Positions 42,207-49,601 of a stretch of DNA of 51,842 bases are shown here, piece by piece (within the stretch, counting starts at the first letter, position 1; each line of letters starts with the position of its first letter). Where the stretch lies: NCBI GenBank assembly GCA_030524475.1, contig JAUNGO010000009.1, forward strand, positions 1-51,842. The letters run 5' to 3'. The position numbers were made by a program, and so were the translations under genes. Source of the DNA: Eggerthellaceae bacterium. Lineage in GTDB: Bacteria; Actinomycetota; Coriobacteriia; Coriobacteriales; Eggerthellaceae. The notes below the pieces were generated by a model. It had not been told where the DNA came from and did not search any database. It saw only the letters and a program-made list of their open reading frames with translations.

Positions 42207-42283
42207 TGGTAGCGGTGACTGGATTTGAACCAGTGACGCCACGGGTATGAACCGTGTGCTCTGACCAACTGAGCTACACCGCC
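42207..42283 (-). tRNA. tRNA-Met (CAT)
   Basis: The anticodon arm CACGG-TTCATAC-CCGTG gives CAT, the D-arm is GCTCAGTTGGTCAGAGC, the T-arm ACTGG-TTCAAAT-CCAGT, and CCA is encoded. The anticodon stem lacks the three consecutive G-C pairs of an initiator, so this is an elongator Met tRNA, or less likely the Ile tRNA whose CAT is modified to lysidine. Confidence 0.93.
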
Positions 42284-42290
42284 GTGGAAA

Positions 42291-42366
42291 TGGAGCCTGC
42301 GACCGGACTTGAACCGGTGACCTCTTCGTTACCAACGAAGTGCTCTACCGACTGAGCTACACAGGC
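42291..42366 (-). tRNA. tRNA-Thr (GGT)
   Basis: The acceptor GCCTGTG/CGCAGGC, D-arm GCTCAGTCGGTAGAGC, anticodon arm CTTCG-TTGGTAA-CGAAG with anticodon GGT, and T-arm ACCGG-TTCAAGT-CCGGT are all present, with an encoded CCA. Seven bases separate it from tRNA-Met. Confidence 0.97.
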
Positions 42367-42497
42367 GAATTTGATCGCTTTCATGCGCACATTCCGCTGC
42401 GACAAGTTTCTGCGTTCTTTCGGTCGCAGCGCTTAGGCTGCTCCCTCGATTCCGCATTCGCTTTCCTTGCGTAATGCACACCTGAAAGGCTCAAAAA

Positions 42498-42582
42498 TGG
42501 TGGGCGCGCTAGGATTCGAACCTAGGTAAGCATAGCTAACGGGTTTACAGCCCGTCCCCTTTAACCACTCGGGCACACGCCC
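42498..42582 (-). tRNA. tRNA-Tyr (GTA)
   Basis: This is a class II tRNA of 85 bases with a long variable arm. The acceptor is GGGCGTG/CGCGCCC, the anticodon arm ACGGG-CTGTAAA-CCCGT gives GTA, and the T-arm is CTAGG-TTCGAAT-CCTAG. CCA is encoded. It is the first gene after the promoter at 42665. Confidence 0.97.
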
Positions 42583-42664
42583 ATTTTTCGGCACTTAAAT
42601 TCATGTGTATTTTTCAAGCTGCCACTCCCCTGTTCAAACGTGCTCCGAACAAGCGAGCGAGAGA

Positions 42665-42693
42665 ATATTACGCTGATGGCATCGAGTTGTCAA
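42665..42693 (-). promoter_or_regulatory. Strong promoter of the tRNA-tuf-secE operon
   Basis: On the minus strand a perfect TTGACA (42688-42693) is followed after 17 bases by TAATAT (42665-42670). This is the closest match to consensus in the window. It lies about 75 bases upstream of tRNA-Tyr, as expected for a highly transcribed stable-RNA and translation operon. Confidence 0.85.
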
Positions 42694-42810
42694 CTGCTTA
42701 CACGCCCCCGGGCGTATCTACACGATTCCTGCGCATCTTGCTGCGGAAAGACGGTCGAAAGCCGCCTCAACATAAGAGGGAAACGAAGGCGCGAGCCACA
42801 GACGGGACGC

Positions 42811-42855
42811 GGGCGAACACGAGGGTGTAGCCCTGTTCACCACCCCGCGTTCACC
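42811..42855. repeat. Hairpin repeat of the GTAGCCCTGTTCACC family
   Basis: GGGCGAACACGAGGGTGTAG followed by CCCTGTTCACC matches the reverse complement of the repeat at 7156-7190 over most of its length. A second arm, CCCCGCGTTCACC, follows and can pair with the first. It lies between the divergent tRNA operon and NlpC/P60 gene. Confidence 0.6.
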
Positions 42856-42985
42856 TCTATTCGCTCGCCCGCGCGCATACATAAGTATATGTAGGGAAAC
42901 GGCGAAAACGAGACCGAAACCGAAACGAACGTAACCGATCAAGTTATGAAGGGTTTCTCAAGTAAATCTGTGTTGGGGCATATCG

Positions 42986-42994
42986 TGCTATGAT
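42986..42994 (+). promoter_or_regulatory. Extended -10 promoter of the NlpC/P60 gene
   Basis: TGCTATGAT is an extended -10 element (TGnTATGAT) about 60 bases before the start codon. No -35 is recognisable, which is usual for this promoter type. The identical nonamer precedes murJ. Confidence 0.5.
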
Positions 42995-43056
42995 GGGCAG
43001 CATGTTTGCAACGAACGACGCATTTTCATGCTCAATCTAGGGAGGATTACATACTG

Positions 43057-44151
43057 ATGAGCGAGCATTACGCAGCACTAAGCAGACGAACTTTCATAGG
43101 CGGCGCCGCGGTTCTCGGCGCGACGGCCTGTGCGATGGGCATCAATCCCGCAACCGCCCTTGCCGAGCCCACGGCGGCGGAGAAGCAGGCCGAGGCTGCC
43201 GCCACACTCGACAAGCTGAACGCCATGCAAACGCAGCTTGACGCCGCCTCCGACGACTACTTCACCGCTCTCTCCGAGCAAGAGGCCGCCCAAGCCAAGA
43301 TGGACGAGGCTCAGACGCGCATCGACGAGGCGTCGGGGCAAATCGCCGACTTGCAAGACCAGCTGGGCACGCGTGCCCGCAGCATGTACCGCTCGGGCTC
43401 GCTTTCGTTTATCGACCTGCTTTTGGGCTCCACCACGTTCCAAGCGTTCACCAACAACTGGGACCTGCTGAACCAGATGAACGAGAACGACGCCGAGATG
43501 GTGCAGGAAACGAAGGACTTGCGCGCCGAGGTTGAGCAGCAAAAGGCCACCTACGCCGAGCAAGAGCGCATTGCCGCCGAGCAGGCCGAGTCGGCTCGCC
43601 AGGTCAAGGAAGAGGCGGAAGCCACCGTTGCCGAGATGCAGTCGATCTACGACAATTTGAGCGCCGAGGCCGCCGAGCTGCTCGAAGCCGAGCGTGCTGC
43701 GCAGGCAGCCGCCGAGGCCGCCGCTGCGCAGCAGGTGGTCGAGCAGGCGAGCAACGTCGTGGTCAATAACAACAACGGCGGCAACACGAACAACAGCACG
43801 CCAACATATACCGAGCCGTCCTACAACGCAAGCACCGGCAACGCCATCGTTGATCGAGCCTACGGATGGGTCGGTCGCGCCGAGTATGTGTGGGGCGCCT
43901 GTTCTCCGGGTGCATTCGACTGCTCGGGCTTTGTCTCGTATTGCTTGACGGGTCAATATTCCCGCCTCGGCACCACGTACACCTTCCTCGGCTGGCCGCG
44001 CGTGAGCGACCCTCAGCCGGGCGACGTTGCCGTGAACTCCGGCCATTGCGGAATCTATATCGGCGGCGGGCAAATGATCCACGCCGCAACGGAGGGCGTG
44101 GGCGTCATAGTTGGCTCCGTGCAGTCGGGCATGGTGTTCGTTCGCTACTAG
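43057..44151 (+). CDS. Tat-exported NlpC/P60 cell-wall peptidase with coiled-coil domain
   Basis: The 364-residue secreted hydrolase begins with a twin-arginine signal (SRRTFIGGAAVLGATACA, residues 9-26) and a likely signal-peptidase site after ATALA. A long Ala/Glu/Gln-rich coiled coil spans about residues 40-225, then an Asn-rich linker. The NlpC/P60 domain covers the last ~105 residues, with catalytic Cys289 in DCSGF, His330 in GHCGIY and His342 in MIHA. The layout is that of RipA/PcsB-type D,L-endopeptidases that split daughter cells; the coiled coil usually holds the enzyme inactive until FtsEX engages it. The start at 43057 follows GGGAGG at 11 bases; no closer start exists. Confidence 0.92.
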   Translation: MSEHYAALSRRTFIGGAAVLGATACAMGINPATALAEPTAAEKQAEAAATLDKLNAMQTQLDAASDDYFTALSEQEAAQAKMDEAQTRIDEASGQIADLQDQLGTRARSMYRSGSLSFIDLLLGSTTFQAFTNNWDLLNQMNENDAEMVQETKDLRAEVEQQKATYAEQERIAAEQAESARQVKEEAEATVAEMQSIYDNLSAEAAELLEAERAAQAAAEAAAAQQVVEQASNVVVNNNNGGNTNNSTPTYTEPSYNASTGNAIVDRAYGWVGRAEYVWGACSPGAFDCSGFVSYCLTGQYSRLGTTYTFLGWPRVSDPQPGDVAVNSGHCGIYIGGGQMIHAATEGVGVIVGSVQSGMVFVRY

Positions 44152-44185
44152 CAAACGAAGCCGCATATATCGTTCGGAAATGAAA

Positions 44186-44207
44186 GGCGCCCTTCGGGGC
44201 GTCTTTT
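44186..44207 (+). terminator. Terminator of the NlpC/P60 gene
   Basis: GGCGCCC (44186-44192) pairs with GGGCGTC (44197-44203), one G-U pair, followed by TTTT. It lies 34 bases past the stop codon. Confidence 0.8.
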
Positions 44208-44312
44208 GCATCGGCAAAGCGAGGCAGCGCGGTACGCGGTGCATGGCGCATGAAGCGCGGCTTCGCAACGGCATGACACCGCAACGCCAATCCATCTACC
44301 AACCCATCCACA

Positions 44313-44341
44313 AAAAAAGCGCCCCGAAGGGCGCTTTTTAA
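44313..44341. terminator. Bidirectional terminator at the end of the symporter gene
   Basis: AAAAAAA, AGCGCCC-CGAA-GGGCGCT and TTTTT form a short perfect hairpin with A and T runs on either side. It lies 27 bases past the symporter stop on the minus strand and can also catch read-through from the NlpC gene. Confidence 0.85.
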
Positions 44342-44367
44342 TTCCCGATCAAAACAGCAAATGAGCG

Positions 44368-45975
44368 CTACGCGGCAGCCTTCTCTTTCTCGCCTTCGCT
44401 GTCTTCCGCGAACACGTCCTCGTCCATGTAGGTGTCGAACTCCTCGAGCACCGCAGCCTCAGGCTCAGGCGTGAGCTTCGACACGATGAAGATGGCCAGA
44501 AGCGACAGCAAGAACGCGGGCAGAAGCTCGTAGATGCCGAACACGCCGCCCAAAGGCTTGATGAAGTTGTGCCAGATGACCACGGAAAGCGCGCCCGTGA
44601 GCATACCCGCCAGAGCGCCTTGCTTGGTGGTGCGGCGCCAATACAAGCTGCACAGCATCAGCGGCCCGAACGACGCGCCCAGGCCCGCCCAGGCGTAAGA
44701 CACCACTTGGAAGATGACCGAGTTCTCGTCGATGGCGATAAAGATGCCCAGAAGCAGCACCACCACCAGCGTAAGGCGCGACACGATCATGACCTGTTGG
44801 TCGGTGGCGTCGCGCTTAATAACGCCGCGGAAGATGTTTTCCGCCACCGACGAGCCCGTGATCAGCAGATACGACGACGCCGACGACATGGACGCCGCCA
44901 GAATGCCCGACACCACCACGCCACACATGAACGCCGGCAGGATCATCTGCGCTACCACGATGAAGATGTTCTCGGCGGCGGCGTTCGTGCCGAAGTAAGT
45001 GGGAAGCATCGCGCGCCCGATGAAGCCGATGCACAGCGCGCACACCATGGAGATGACGACCCACACTACCGCAATGATGCGCGAGGTGCGCACCTCGGCG
45101 GCGGAGCGAATGCCCAAGAAGCGCACGAGCACCTGCGGCATACCGAAGTACCCCAAGCCCCAGGCCAGCGTGGAGATGATGGTGAGAACGCCGAACTCGC
45201 CCGGCTCGCCGAACAGCGGCGTGTCGCCCTCGACCATCTGCACGCCTGTGTTCTCGTCCATGAGCGGCACCACCTGGGCCGTGCCGTCGAGATAGCCGGG
45301 GATGTTCTGCAGGAACGCCACCGTGGCGTCAACCCCGCCGACCGCCGTGAGCGAGCCGATCATGACCACCGCAAGCGCGAAGAACATGAGGCAGCCCTGC
45401 ACGAAGTCGGTTGCCACCACCGACAGATACCCGCCCACCATAGTGTACAGGAACACGACGATGGCGCCGAAGATCATCATGGTGGCGTAGTCGAGGCCGA
45501 ACAGCGTGTGGAAGAGCTTGCCGCAGGTCACGAAGCAGCTGCCCGTGTACACGCAGAAGAACAGCAAGATGATGAGCGCCGCGATGGTGGACAGGATGTT
45601 TTTCGAGTCGTGGAAACGGTTTGAGAAAAACGCCGGAATGGTGATGGCGTTGCCCGCGCGCACCGAGTATTTGCGCAGACGCTTCGCCACGAACAGCCAG
45701 TTCAAATATGTGCCGATGGCCAAGCCGATGCAGGTCCACATGGCCTCGGACGCGCCGAAGAAGTACGCCAAGCCGGGGATGCCCATGAGCAGGTAGCCTG
45801 ACATATCGCTCGCCTCGGCCGAAAGCGCCGTGAACCACGGGCCCACCTTGCGCCCGCCGATGAAGTACTCGTCGGTGGACGAGTTCGAACGCTTCGCATA
45901 CACGAAGCCGATGGTGATGATCACCACAAAGTATATGAGCATCGCAAGCGCGACGAGAGCGTCTCCTGTTATCAT
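44368..45975 (-). CDS. putP: Sodium/proline-type symporter (SSS family)
   Basis: This 535-residue membrane protein of the sodium:solute symporter family has about 13 helices. The N-terminal DEYFIGGRKVGPWFTALSAEASDMSGYLLMGIPG is very close to PutP, including the Na-site Asp/Ser region. The segments GYFGMPQVLVRFLGIRSAAEV and SGILAASMSSASSYLLITGSSVAENIF are also PutP-like. The C-terminal tail is acidic. The ATG at 45973-45975 follows GGGGAG. It probably imports proline, though other substrates within the family cannot be excluded. A -10 TATAAT lies at 46057-46062. No proline dehydrogenase gene is adjacent. Confidence 0.9.
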   Translation of the reverse strand: MITGDALVALAMLIYFVVIITIGFVYAKRSNSSTDEYFIGGRKVGPWFTALSAEASDMSGYLLMGIPGLAYFFGASEAMWTCIGLAIGTYLNWLFVAKRLRKYSVRAGNAITIPAFFSNRFHDSKNILSTIAALIILLFFCVYTGSCFVTCGKLFHTLFGLDYATMMIFGAIVVFLYTMVGGYLSVVATDFVQGCLMFFALAVVMIGSLTAVGGVDATVAFLQNIPGYLDGTAQVVPLMDENTGVQMVEGDTPLFGEPGEFGVLTIISTLAWGLGYFGMPQVLVRFLGIRSAAEVRTSRIIAVVWVVISMVCALCIGFIGRAMLPTYFGTNAAAENIFIVVAQMILPAFMCGVVVSGILAASMSSASSYLLITGSSVAENIFRGVIKRDATDQQVMIVSRLTLVVVLLLGIFIAIDENSVIFQVVSYAWAGLGASFGPLMLCSLYWRRTTKQGALAGMLTGALSVVIWHNFIKPLGGVFGIYELLPAFLLSLLAIFIVSKLTPEPEAAVLEEFDTYMDEDVFAEDSEGEKEKAAA

Positions 45976-46056
45976 GCCTCTCCCCTTGATCTGACGAAAC
46001 CACCTGAGGGCTCCTCGTTGCCCCGTATGCTTCGCTTCTCCATAAATACTGCGCGG

Positions 46057-46062
46057 ATTATA
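46057..46062 (-). promoter_or_regulatory. -10 element of the symporter gene
   Basis: A perfect TATAAT on the minus strand lies 82 bases before the symporter start codon. The corresponding -35 region (ACAACC) matches poorly. Confidence 0.5.
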
Positions 46063-46261
46063 CTTTATTTGGCTGGAGTGGTTGTTACAACTCGCGAAAG
46101 GTTGCCGCAGACGGTCGGTTTTCGTTATCCCGCGCCGCGCTCGACGCGCAAACGGCCCCTTCGCCTGCCCGCGCCGCAAACGGTTGCGCACGGTGGTAGG
46201 ATAGGGGCGTTTCGTTTTGGAAGAATCGGAATGCATCGAACGAAAGCCGAAGGAGCACCGC

Positions 46262-47545
46262 ATGACCGCCTACGCCGACATGACCGCCGAGCAACGCGCC
46301 GCCGAGCTGGCCGCGCTTCGTAAAGACTACGCCGCCTTCCAGGCGAAGGGGCTTTCCCTCAACATGGCGCGCGGCAAGCCCGCCGCCGCCCAGCTCGACC
46401 TGTCGATGCCCATGCTGGGGCTAATAGCGCAGACGTCCGACTGCTTCTCGGAAGACGGCACCGACTGCCGCAACTACGGCGTGCTCGACGGCATCCCCGA
46501 GGCAAAGCGCCTGATGGCGGCCATGCTCGACGATGCGCCCGAAAACGTCATCGTGTTCGGCAACTCAAGCCTCACCGTCATGTACGACACGCTGGCGCGC
46601 TGCCTGGACTTCGGATGTCTGGGATCGGCGCCGTGGTGCACGCTCGACGCCGTGAAATGGCTGTGCCCCGCCCCCGGTTACGACCGCCACTTCGCTATCA
46701 CACAGGCGTTCGGCATCGAGATGATTCCCGTGGCGATGACCGAAGACGGCCCCGACATGGACGAGGTCGAGCGCCTCGTGCGCGACGACGCGCAGGTGAA
46801 GGGCATCTGGTGCGTGCCGAAGTATTCCAACCCCGGCGGTATCACGTATTCCGACGAGGTGGTGCGCCGCCTGGCCTCGATGGAGTGCGCGGCGGAGGAC
46901 TTCCGCATCTTCTGGGACAACGCGTACGCGGTGCACCACCTGAGCGACGACGCGTCCGAGCAAGACCAACTGCTCGACATCGCCGCGGCGTGCGCGGAAG
47001 CGGGCAACCCGCACCGCTACTTCAAGTTTGCCTCCACCTCGAAGGTGACGCTGCCGGGCGCGGGCGTGGCGGCCATGGCGGCCAGTCCCGAGAACATCGC
47101 GGACGCGAAGGCGCACCTCACCGTGCAGATGATCGGCCACGACAAGCTAAACCAGCTGCGCCACGCGCGCTTTCTGCGCGACGCGGAGGGCATCGCCGCG
47201 CATATGCGCAAGCACGCCGCTATCCTGCGCCCGAAGTTTGCGCTGGTGGAGGAGAAGCTGAGCGCGGGGCTGGGCGAGGTGGGCGTTGCGCGCTGGACGC
47301 ACCCGCGCGGCGGCTACTTCGTGAGCTTCGACGGGCCTGCGGGCACGGCGAAGCGCACGGTCGAGCTGGCGCGCGAGGCGGGCGTGGTGATGACGGGCGC
47401 CGGTGCCACCTGGCCCTACGGGCGCGACCCGCACGACTCGAACATCCGCATCGCCCCCACCCTGCCGCCGCTGGAAGAGTTGGACGAGGCGCTCGACGTG
47501 TTCGTGTGCTGCGCGAAGATCGCCGCCCTGGAGGTTATGGGGTAA
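46262..47545 (+). CDS. Aspartate aminotransferase, type Ic-like (fold-type I PLP enzyme)
   Basis: The 427-residue enzyme is of the subgroup of aspartate aminotransferases with MocR-like sequence. Visible features are SLNMARGKPAAAQLDLS and NYGVLDGIPEAKRLMA at the N-terminus, the PLP-phosphate site VFGNSSLTVMYD, the pyridine-binding Asp and Tyr in IFWDNAYAVHHL, the Schiff-base Lys in FKFASTSKVTLPGAGVA, and the substrate-carboxylate Arg in SNIRIAPTLPPLEEL. It interconverts aspartate/oxaloacetate with glutamate/2-oxoglutarate. The ATG follows AAGGAG at 7 bases. Confidence 0.9.
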   Translation: MTAYADMTAEQRAAELAALRKDYAAFQAKGLSLNMARGKPAAAQLDLSMPMLGLIAQTSDCFSEDGTDCRNYGVLDGIPEAKRLMAAMLDDAPENVIVFGNSSLTVMYDTLARCLDFGCLGSAPWCTLDAVKWLCPAPGYDRHFAITQAFGIEMIPVAMTEDGPDMDEVERLVRDDAQVKGIWCVPKYSNPGGITYSDEVVRRLASMECAAEDFRIFWDNAYAVHHLSDDASEQDQLLDIAAACAEAGNPHRYFKFASTSKVTLPGAGVAAMAASPENIADAKAHLTVQMIGHDKLNQLRHARFLRDAEGIAAHMRKHAAILRPKFALVEEKLSAGLGEVGVARWTHPRGGYFVSFDGPAGTAKRTVELAREAGVVMTGAGATWPYGRDPHDSNIRIAPTLPPLEELDEALDVFVCCAKIAALEVMG

Positions 47546-47550
47546 GAGCG

Positions 47551-47596
47551 CGGCGGGCGTGCCACAAGGCAACAACGCTTCGCGGCACGCCCGCCG
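47551..47596. terminator. Perfect 13-bp hairpin after the aminotransferase gene
   Basis: CGGCGGGCGTGCC (47551-47563) and its exact complement (47584-47596) enclose 20 bases, starting 6 bases after the stop codon. It probably ends or stabilises the aminotransferase mRNA. No U run follows. Confidence 0.55.
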
Positions 47597-47644
47597 TCCA
47601 TGATTCGTTTCCCATTAACCGCCCGACCGGGCGGAATGTCAGCC

Positions 47645-47848
47645 TCAAGAGGCGCATTTCATTTCGATGTAGCGCCCTTCGTCGGGCACAAGCCGCACGT
47701 CGCGGCTGCCACAGTCGGGGCACACGCGGCTTCCCTCGCCCGGCACCAACACGCGCCCGCATGCCTGGCACACGAACTTCATGGCCTGCATGCGCACCCC
47801 CGCCGACGACCTCAGCGCCTGAGCGCGCAAATCAAGCGGTTTCGTCAT
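47645..47848 (-). CDS. Small zinc-ribbon protein
   Basis: This 67-residue protein has one zinc ribbon: Cys27-x-x-Cys30 (CQAC) and Cys43-x-x-Cys46 (CPDC), with GEGSRV between, like the C4 ribbons of rubredoxin-type or regulatory proteins. The function is unknown. The ATG at 47846-47848 follows AAGGGGG; Met20 or Met23, directly before the ribbon, are alternative starts. It converges on the aminotransferase gene. Confidence 0.65.
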   Translation of the reverse strand: MTKPLDLRAQALRSSAGVRMQAMKFVCQACGRVLVPGEGSRVCPDCGSRDVRLVPDEGRYIEMKCAS

Positions 47849-47964
47849 CTTACCCCCTTCAAAACCTGTTCGCAGCCAGCTTAGCATCGCCGCACCTCCA
47901 ATAAAACACTCAAGGTTTTTTAAGCGACAAGAGAAGATGCACCCGAGGCAAATGCCAGATTAGC

Positions 47965-47995
47965 CATACGCAAAAAGCTTTTTCAATTGCGTATG
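47965..47995. repeat. Hairpin downstream of the AAA+ ATPase gene
   Basis: CATACGCAA and TTGCGTATG are perfect 9-bp arms enclosing AAAGCTTTTTCAA. It lies 16 bases after the ATPase stop codon on the minus strand and is a candidate terminator. Confidence 0.5.
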
Positions 47996-48010
47996 CCCCC
48001 TTCGCGCAAA

Positions 48011-49333
48011 TTAAAGCGGCTCGGCGAAGTTAAGAGCCCCCACAAGGAACACGGGCGCGTACAAAACGTTGCCCTCCCTCTTGACGTTCGTCTCGGCGAA
48101 AACGATCGCCTTGTCGATGCCGTACCCGCGCGTCTGCATCGCGTTGTCGAGGGCGGCGTGTGTGCGATACGCTGCCCCCGACTTCACCTCTATTGCCGTC
48201 ACCGCCCCGCTCGCGTCCTCCACCACGAAGTCCAGCTCCCCCACTTTCTTCGACGTGAAGTAGCGCAAGGCAAAGCCGTGCGCCTTCAGCTCCTGAGCCA
48301 CGGCGGCCTCGTACACCCCGCCCATGTTCATGGACGCCTTCCCGTCGAGCAGGCCCTCGTAAGTCTTCTTCGGGTACGAGCTCAGCAGCAGGCCGGCATC
48401 AAGGTAAAAAAGCTTGAACATGCTCCTTTGCACGTTGACCAGCAGCGGCGCCGCCGGCGCGCTTACGTTGTACACCGCCAACGCAACGCCCGCCTGCGTA
48501 AGCCAAAGAAAATGATCCTGCACCTGATCGAATCGCTTGACGTCGGCAATGCTGCTCAACCTGAATCGCCTGTTCTTCGAACCCACCTCGCTGGGAATGA
48601 GGTCGTAGATGTCGCGTATCGTGAGGCGCAAGTCGGGCGGGGCGTACTTCGTGATGTCGTCGCGATACAGCGTATGCAGGCCTGCATGTACCGTGCGCAC
48701 CTCGTCGATGTTGTTGCTCGCAAGAAAAGCGTTCACGGCGTCGGGCATTCCGCCCACCATGAGGTAACGGTGGTACAGTCCGATAAGCCGATCGTAGAGA
48801 AAATCCGGAAGCGGCTCCTCCTGCGCAAAAAGAGAAACCGCGCTCGCATACACCGACCCCGCCAAGCCGCATGCCCAGCAAAACTCCTCGAAGTCGAGGG
48901 GGAACATCTCAACCTGCGTCAAATAGCCTACAGGCAGCGAGTCGATGTTCTCGATTTGGACCCCAAGGAGCGATCCCGCCAGAACGTAGCGGTAGTCCCC
49001 CCGCTGCACGAGGTACTTCATGTAAGTGAGGATGTTGGGGCACCTTTGAACTTCGTCGATCACCACAACCGTCTTATGCGCGACAAGGGGGGAACTCGCC
49101 GCAACGGAAAGCCTCAGGAAAAGGTCGTCGGCGCTTGTCGCTTGCCCCAACGAATCGCAGGTCGCTTGATCCTCTACCAAGTCAAACTTCACAACGTGCT
49201 CAAAGTTGTCGCGCGCGAACGCGTCGACAAGGTAGCTTTTCCCAACCTGCCGCGCCCCCTTGACAAGAAGAGCCTTGTCACCCGGGGCGTCAAGCCAGCG
49301 TTGAAACAATGCGGTCGCTTTGCGTTTTAGCAT
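48011..49333 (-). CDS. AAA+ ATPase of the AAA_14/DUF4143 family
   Basis: The 440-residue protein has an N-terminal AAA_14 ATPase with Walker A GARQVGKS (residues 26-33) and Walker B VVVIDEVQRCP. A winged-helix-like middle region follows. The C-terminal DUF4143 domain has a PD-(D/E)xK nuclease-like signature, GELDFVVED followed by AIEVKSGAAYR. The family is widespread in anaerobes, often in many divergent copies per genome, and its function is unknown; links to defence, toxin-antitoxin or regulation have been suggested. The ATG at 49331-49333 follows GGAGAGGGAC. The promoter carries three 33-bp-spaced repeats, which suggests tight self-control. It may be acquired. Confidence 0.88.
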   Translation of the reverse strand: MLKRKATALFQRWLDAPGDKALLVKGARQVGKSYLVDAFARDNFEHVVKFDLVEDQATCDSLGQATSADDLFLRLSVAASSPLVAHKTVVVIDEVQRCPNILTYMKYLVQRGDYRYVLAGSLLGVQIENIDSLPVGYLTQVEMFPLDFEEFCWACGLAGSVYASAVSLFAQEEPLPDFLYDRLIGLYHRYLMVGGMPDAVNAFLASNNIDEVRTVHAGLHTLYRDDITKYAPPDLRLTIRDIYDLIPSEVGSKNRRFRLSSIADVKRFDQVQDHFLWLTQAGVALAVYNVSAPAAPLLVNVQRSMFKLFYLDAGLLLSSYPKKTYEGLLDGKASMNMGGVYEAAVAQELKAHGFALRYFTSKKVGELDFVVEDASGAVTAIEVKSGAAYRTHAALDNAMQTRGYGIDKAIVFAETNVKREGNVLYAPVFLVGALNFAEPL

Positions 49334-49360
49334 GTCCCTCTCCCGAAAGACGCCGTTTTG

Positions 49361-49442
49361 CACTTTTCCGAAAATTCATAGAGCCATTATGAACACTTTT
49401 CCGAAAATTTGCAAGGCTGGTTTCGACACTTTTCCGTAAATT
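49361..49442 (-). repeat. Three direct repeats with exact 33-bp period in the ATPase promoter
   Basis: CACTTTTCCGAAAATT begins at 49361 and 49394; the copy at 49427 has one change (CACTTTTCCGTAAATT). The spacing is 33 bp both times, close to three helical turns, so the sites lie on one face of the DNA. On the minus strand each unit reads AATTTTCGGAAAAGTG. Confidence 0.88.
49386..49414 (-). promoter_or_regulatory. Promoter of the AAA+ ATPase gene
   Basis: On the minus strand TTGCAA (49409-49414) and CATAAT (49386-49391) are exactly 17 bases apart, and the middle repeat fills the spacer. The other two repeats lie upstream of the -35 and just after the predicted start. Confidence 0.68.
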
Positions 49443-49480
49443 GCCGAGCTCAGCCATCCGCAGGCAGCACGCCTGGGAGC

Positions 49481-49516
49481 AAAAAAGCCCGCGCCGGTTG
49501 TCGACGCGGGCTTCTT
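49481..49516 (-). terminator. Intrinsic terminator of the pyruvate:ferredoxin oxidoreductase gene
   Basis: On the minus strand GCCCGCG and CGCGGGC form a 7-bp stem around TCGACAACCGG, followed by TTTTTT. It lies about 85 bases after the stop codon. Between stop and hairpin is a second small GC palindrome (TCACGCGCG-T-CGCGCGTGA). Confidence 0.85.
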
Positions 49517-49601
49517 GCGGCCTCCGCTGCGTACGTCACGCGCGTCGCGCGTGATGCGCCTCGGCCTTACGCCTCGGCGCACGTCGCGCGCACGTTACGC
49601 C

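Larger units (their letters stand above)
42583..43056. other. Intergenic region between the tRNA operon and the NlpC gene
   Basis: No gene is supported here. It holds the strong promoter of the tRNA-tuf operon (42665-42693, minus), a hairpin repeat (42811-42855) and an extended -10 for the NlpC/P60 gene (42986-42994, plus). Short frames in the region lack ribosome-binding sites or family features. Confidence 0.7.

Noticed and set aside
42603..42942. Small frames in the gap upstream of the NlpC gene (75-84 codons)
   Set aside because: They overlap the tRNA promoter and the hairpin repeat, lack ribosome-binding sites and have random composition.
43006..43056. Upstream start at 43006 for the NlpC/P60 protein
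   Set aside because: It would place 17 residues before the twin-arginine signal and has no ribosome-binding site, while GGGAGG lies just before 43057.
49361..49442. CRISPR array
   Set aside because: Only three units of 16 bp with 17-bp gaps, no cas genes; the units coincide with promoter elements, which fits operators better.
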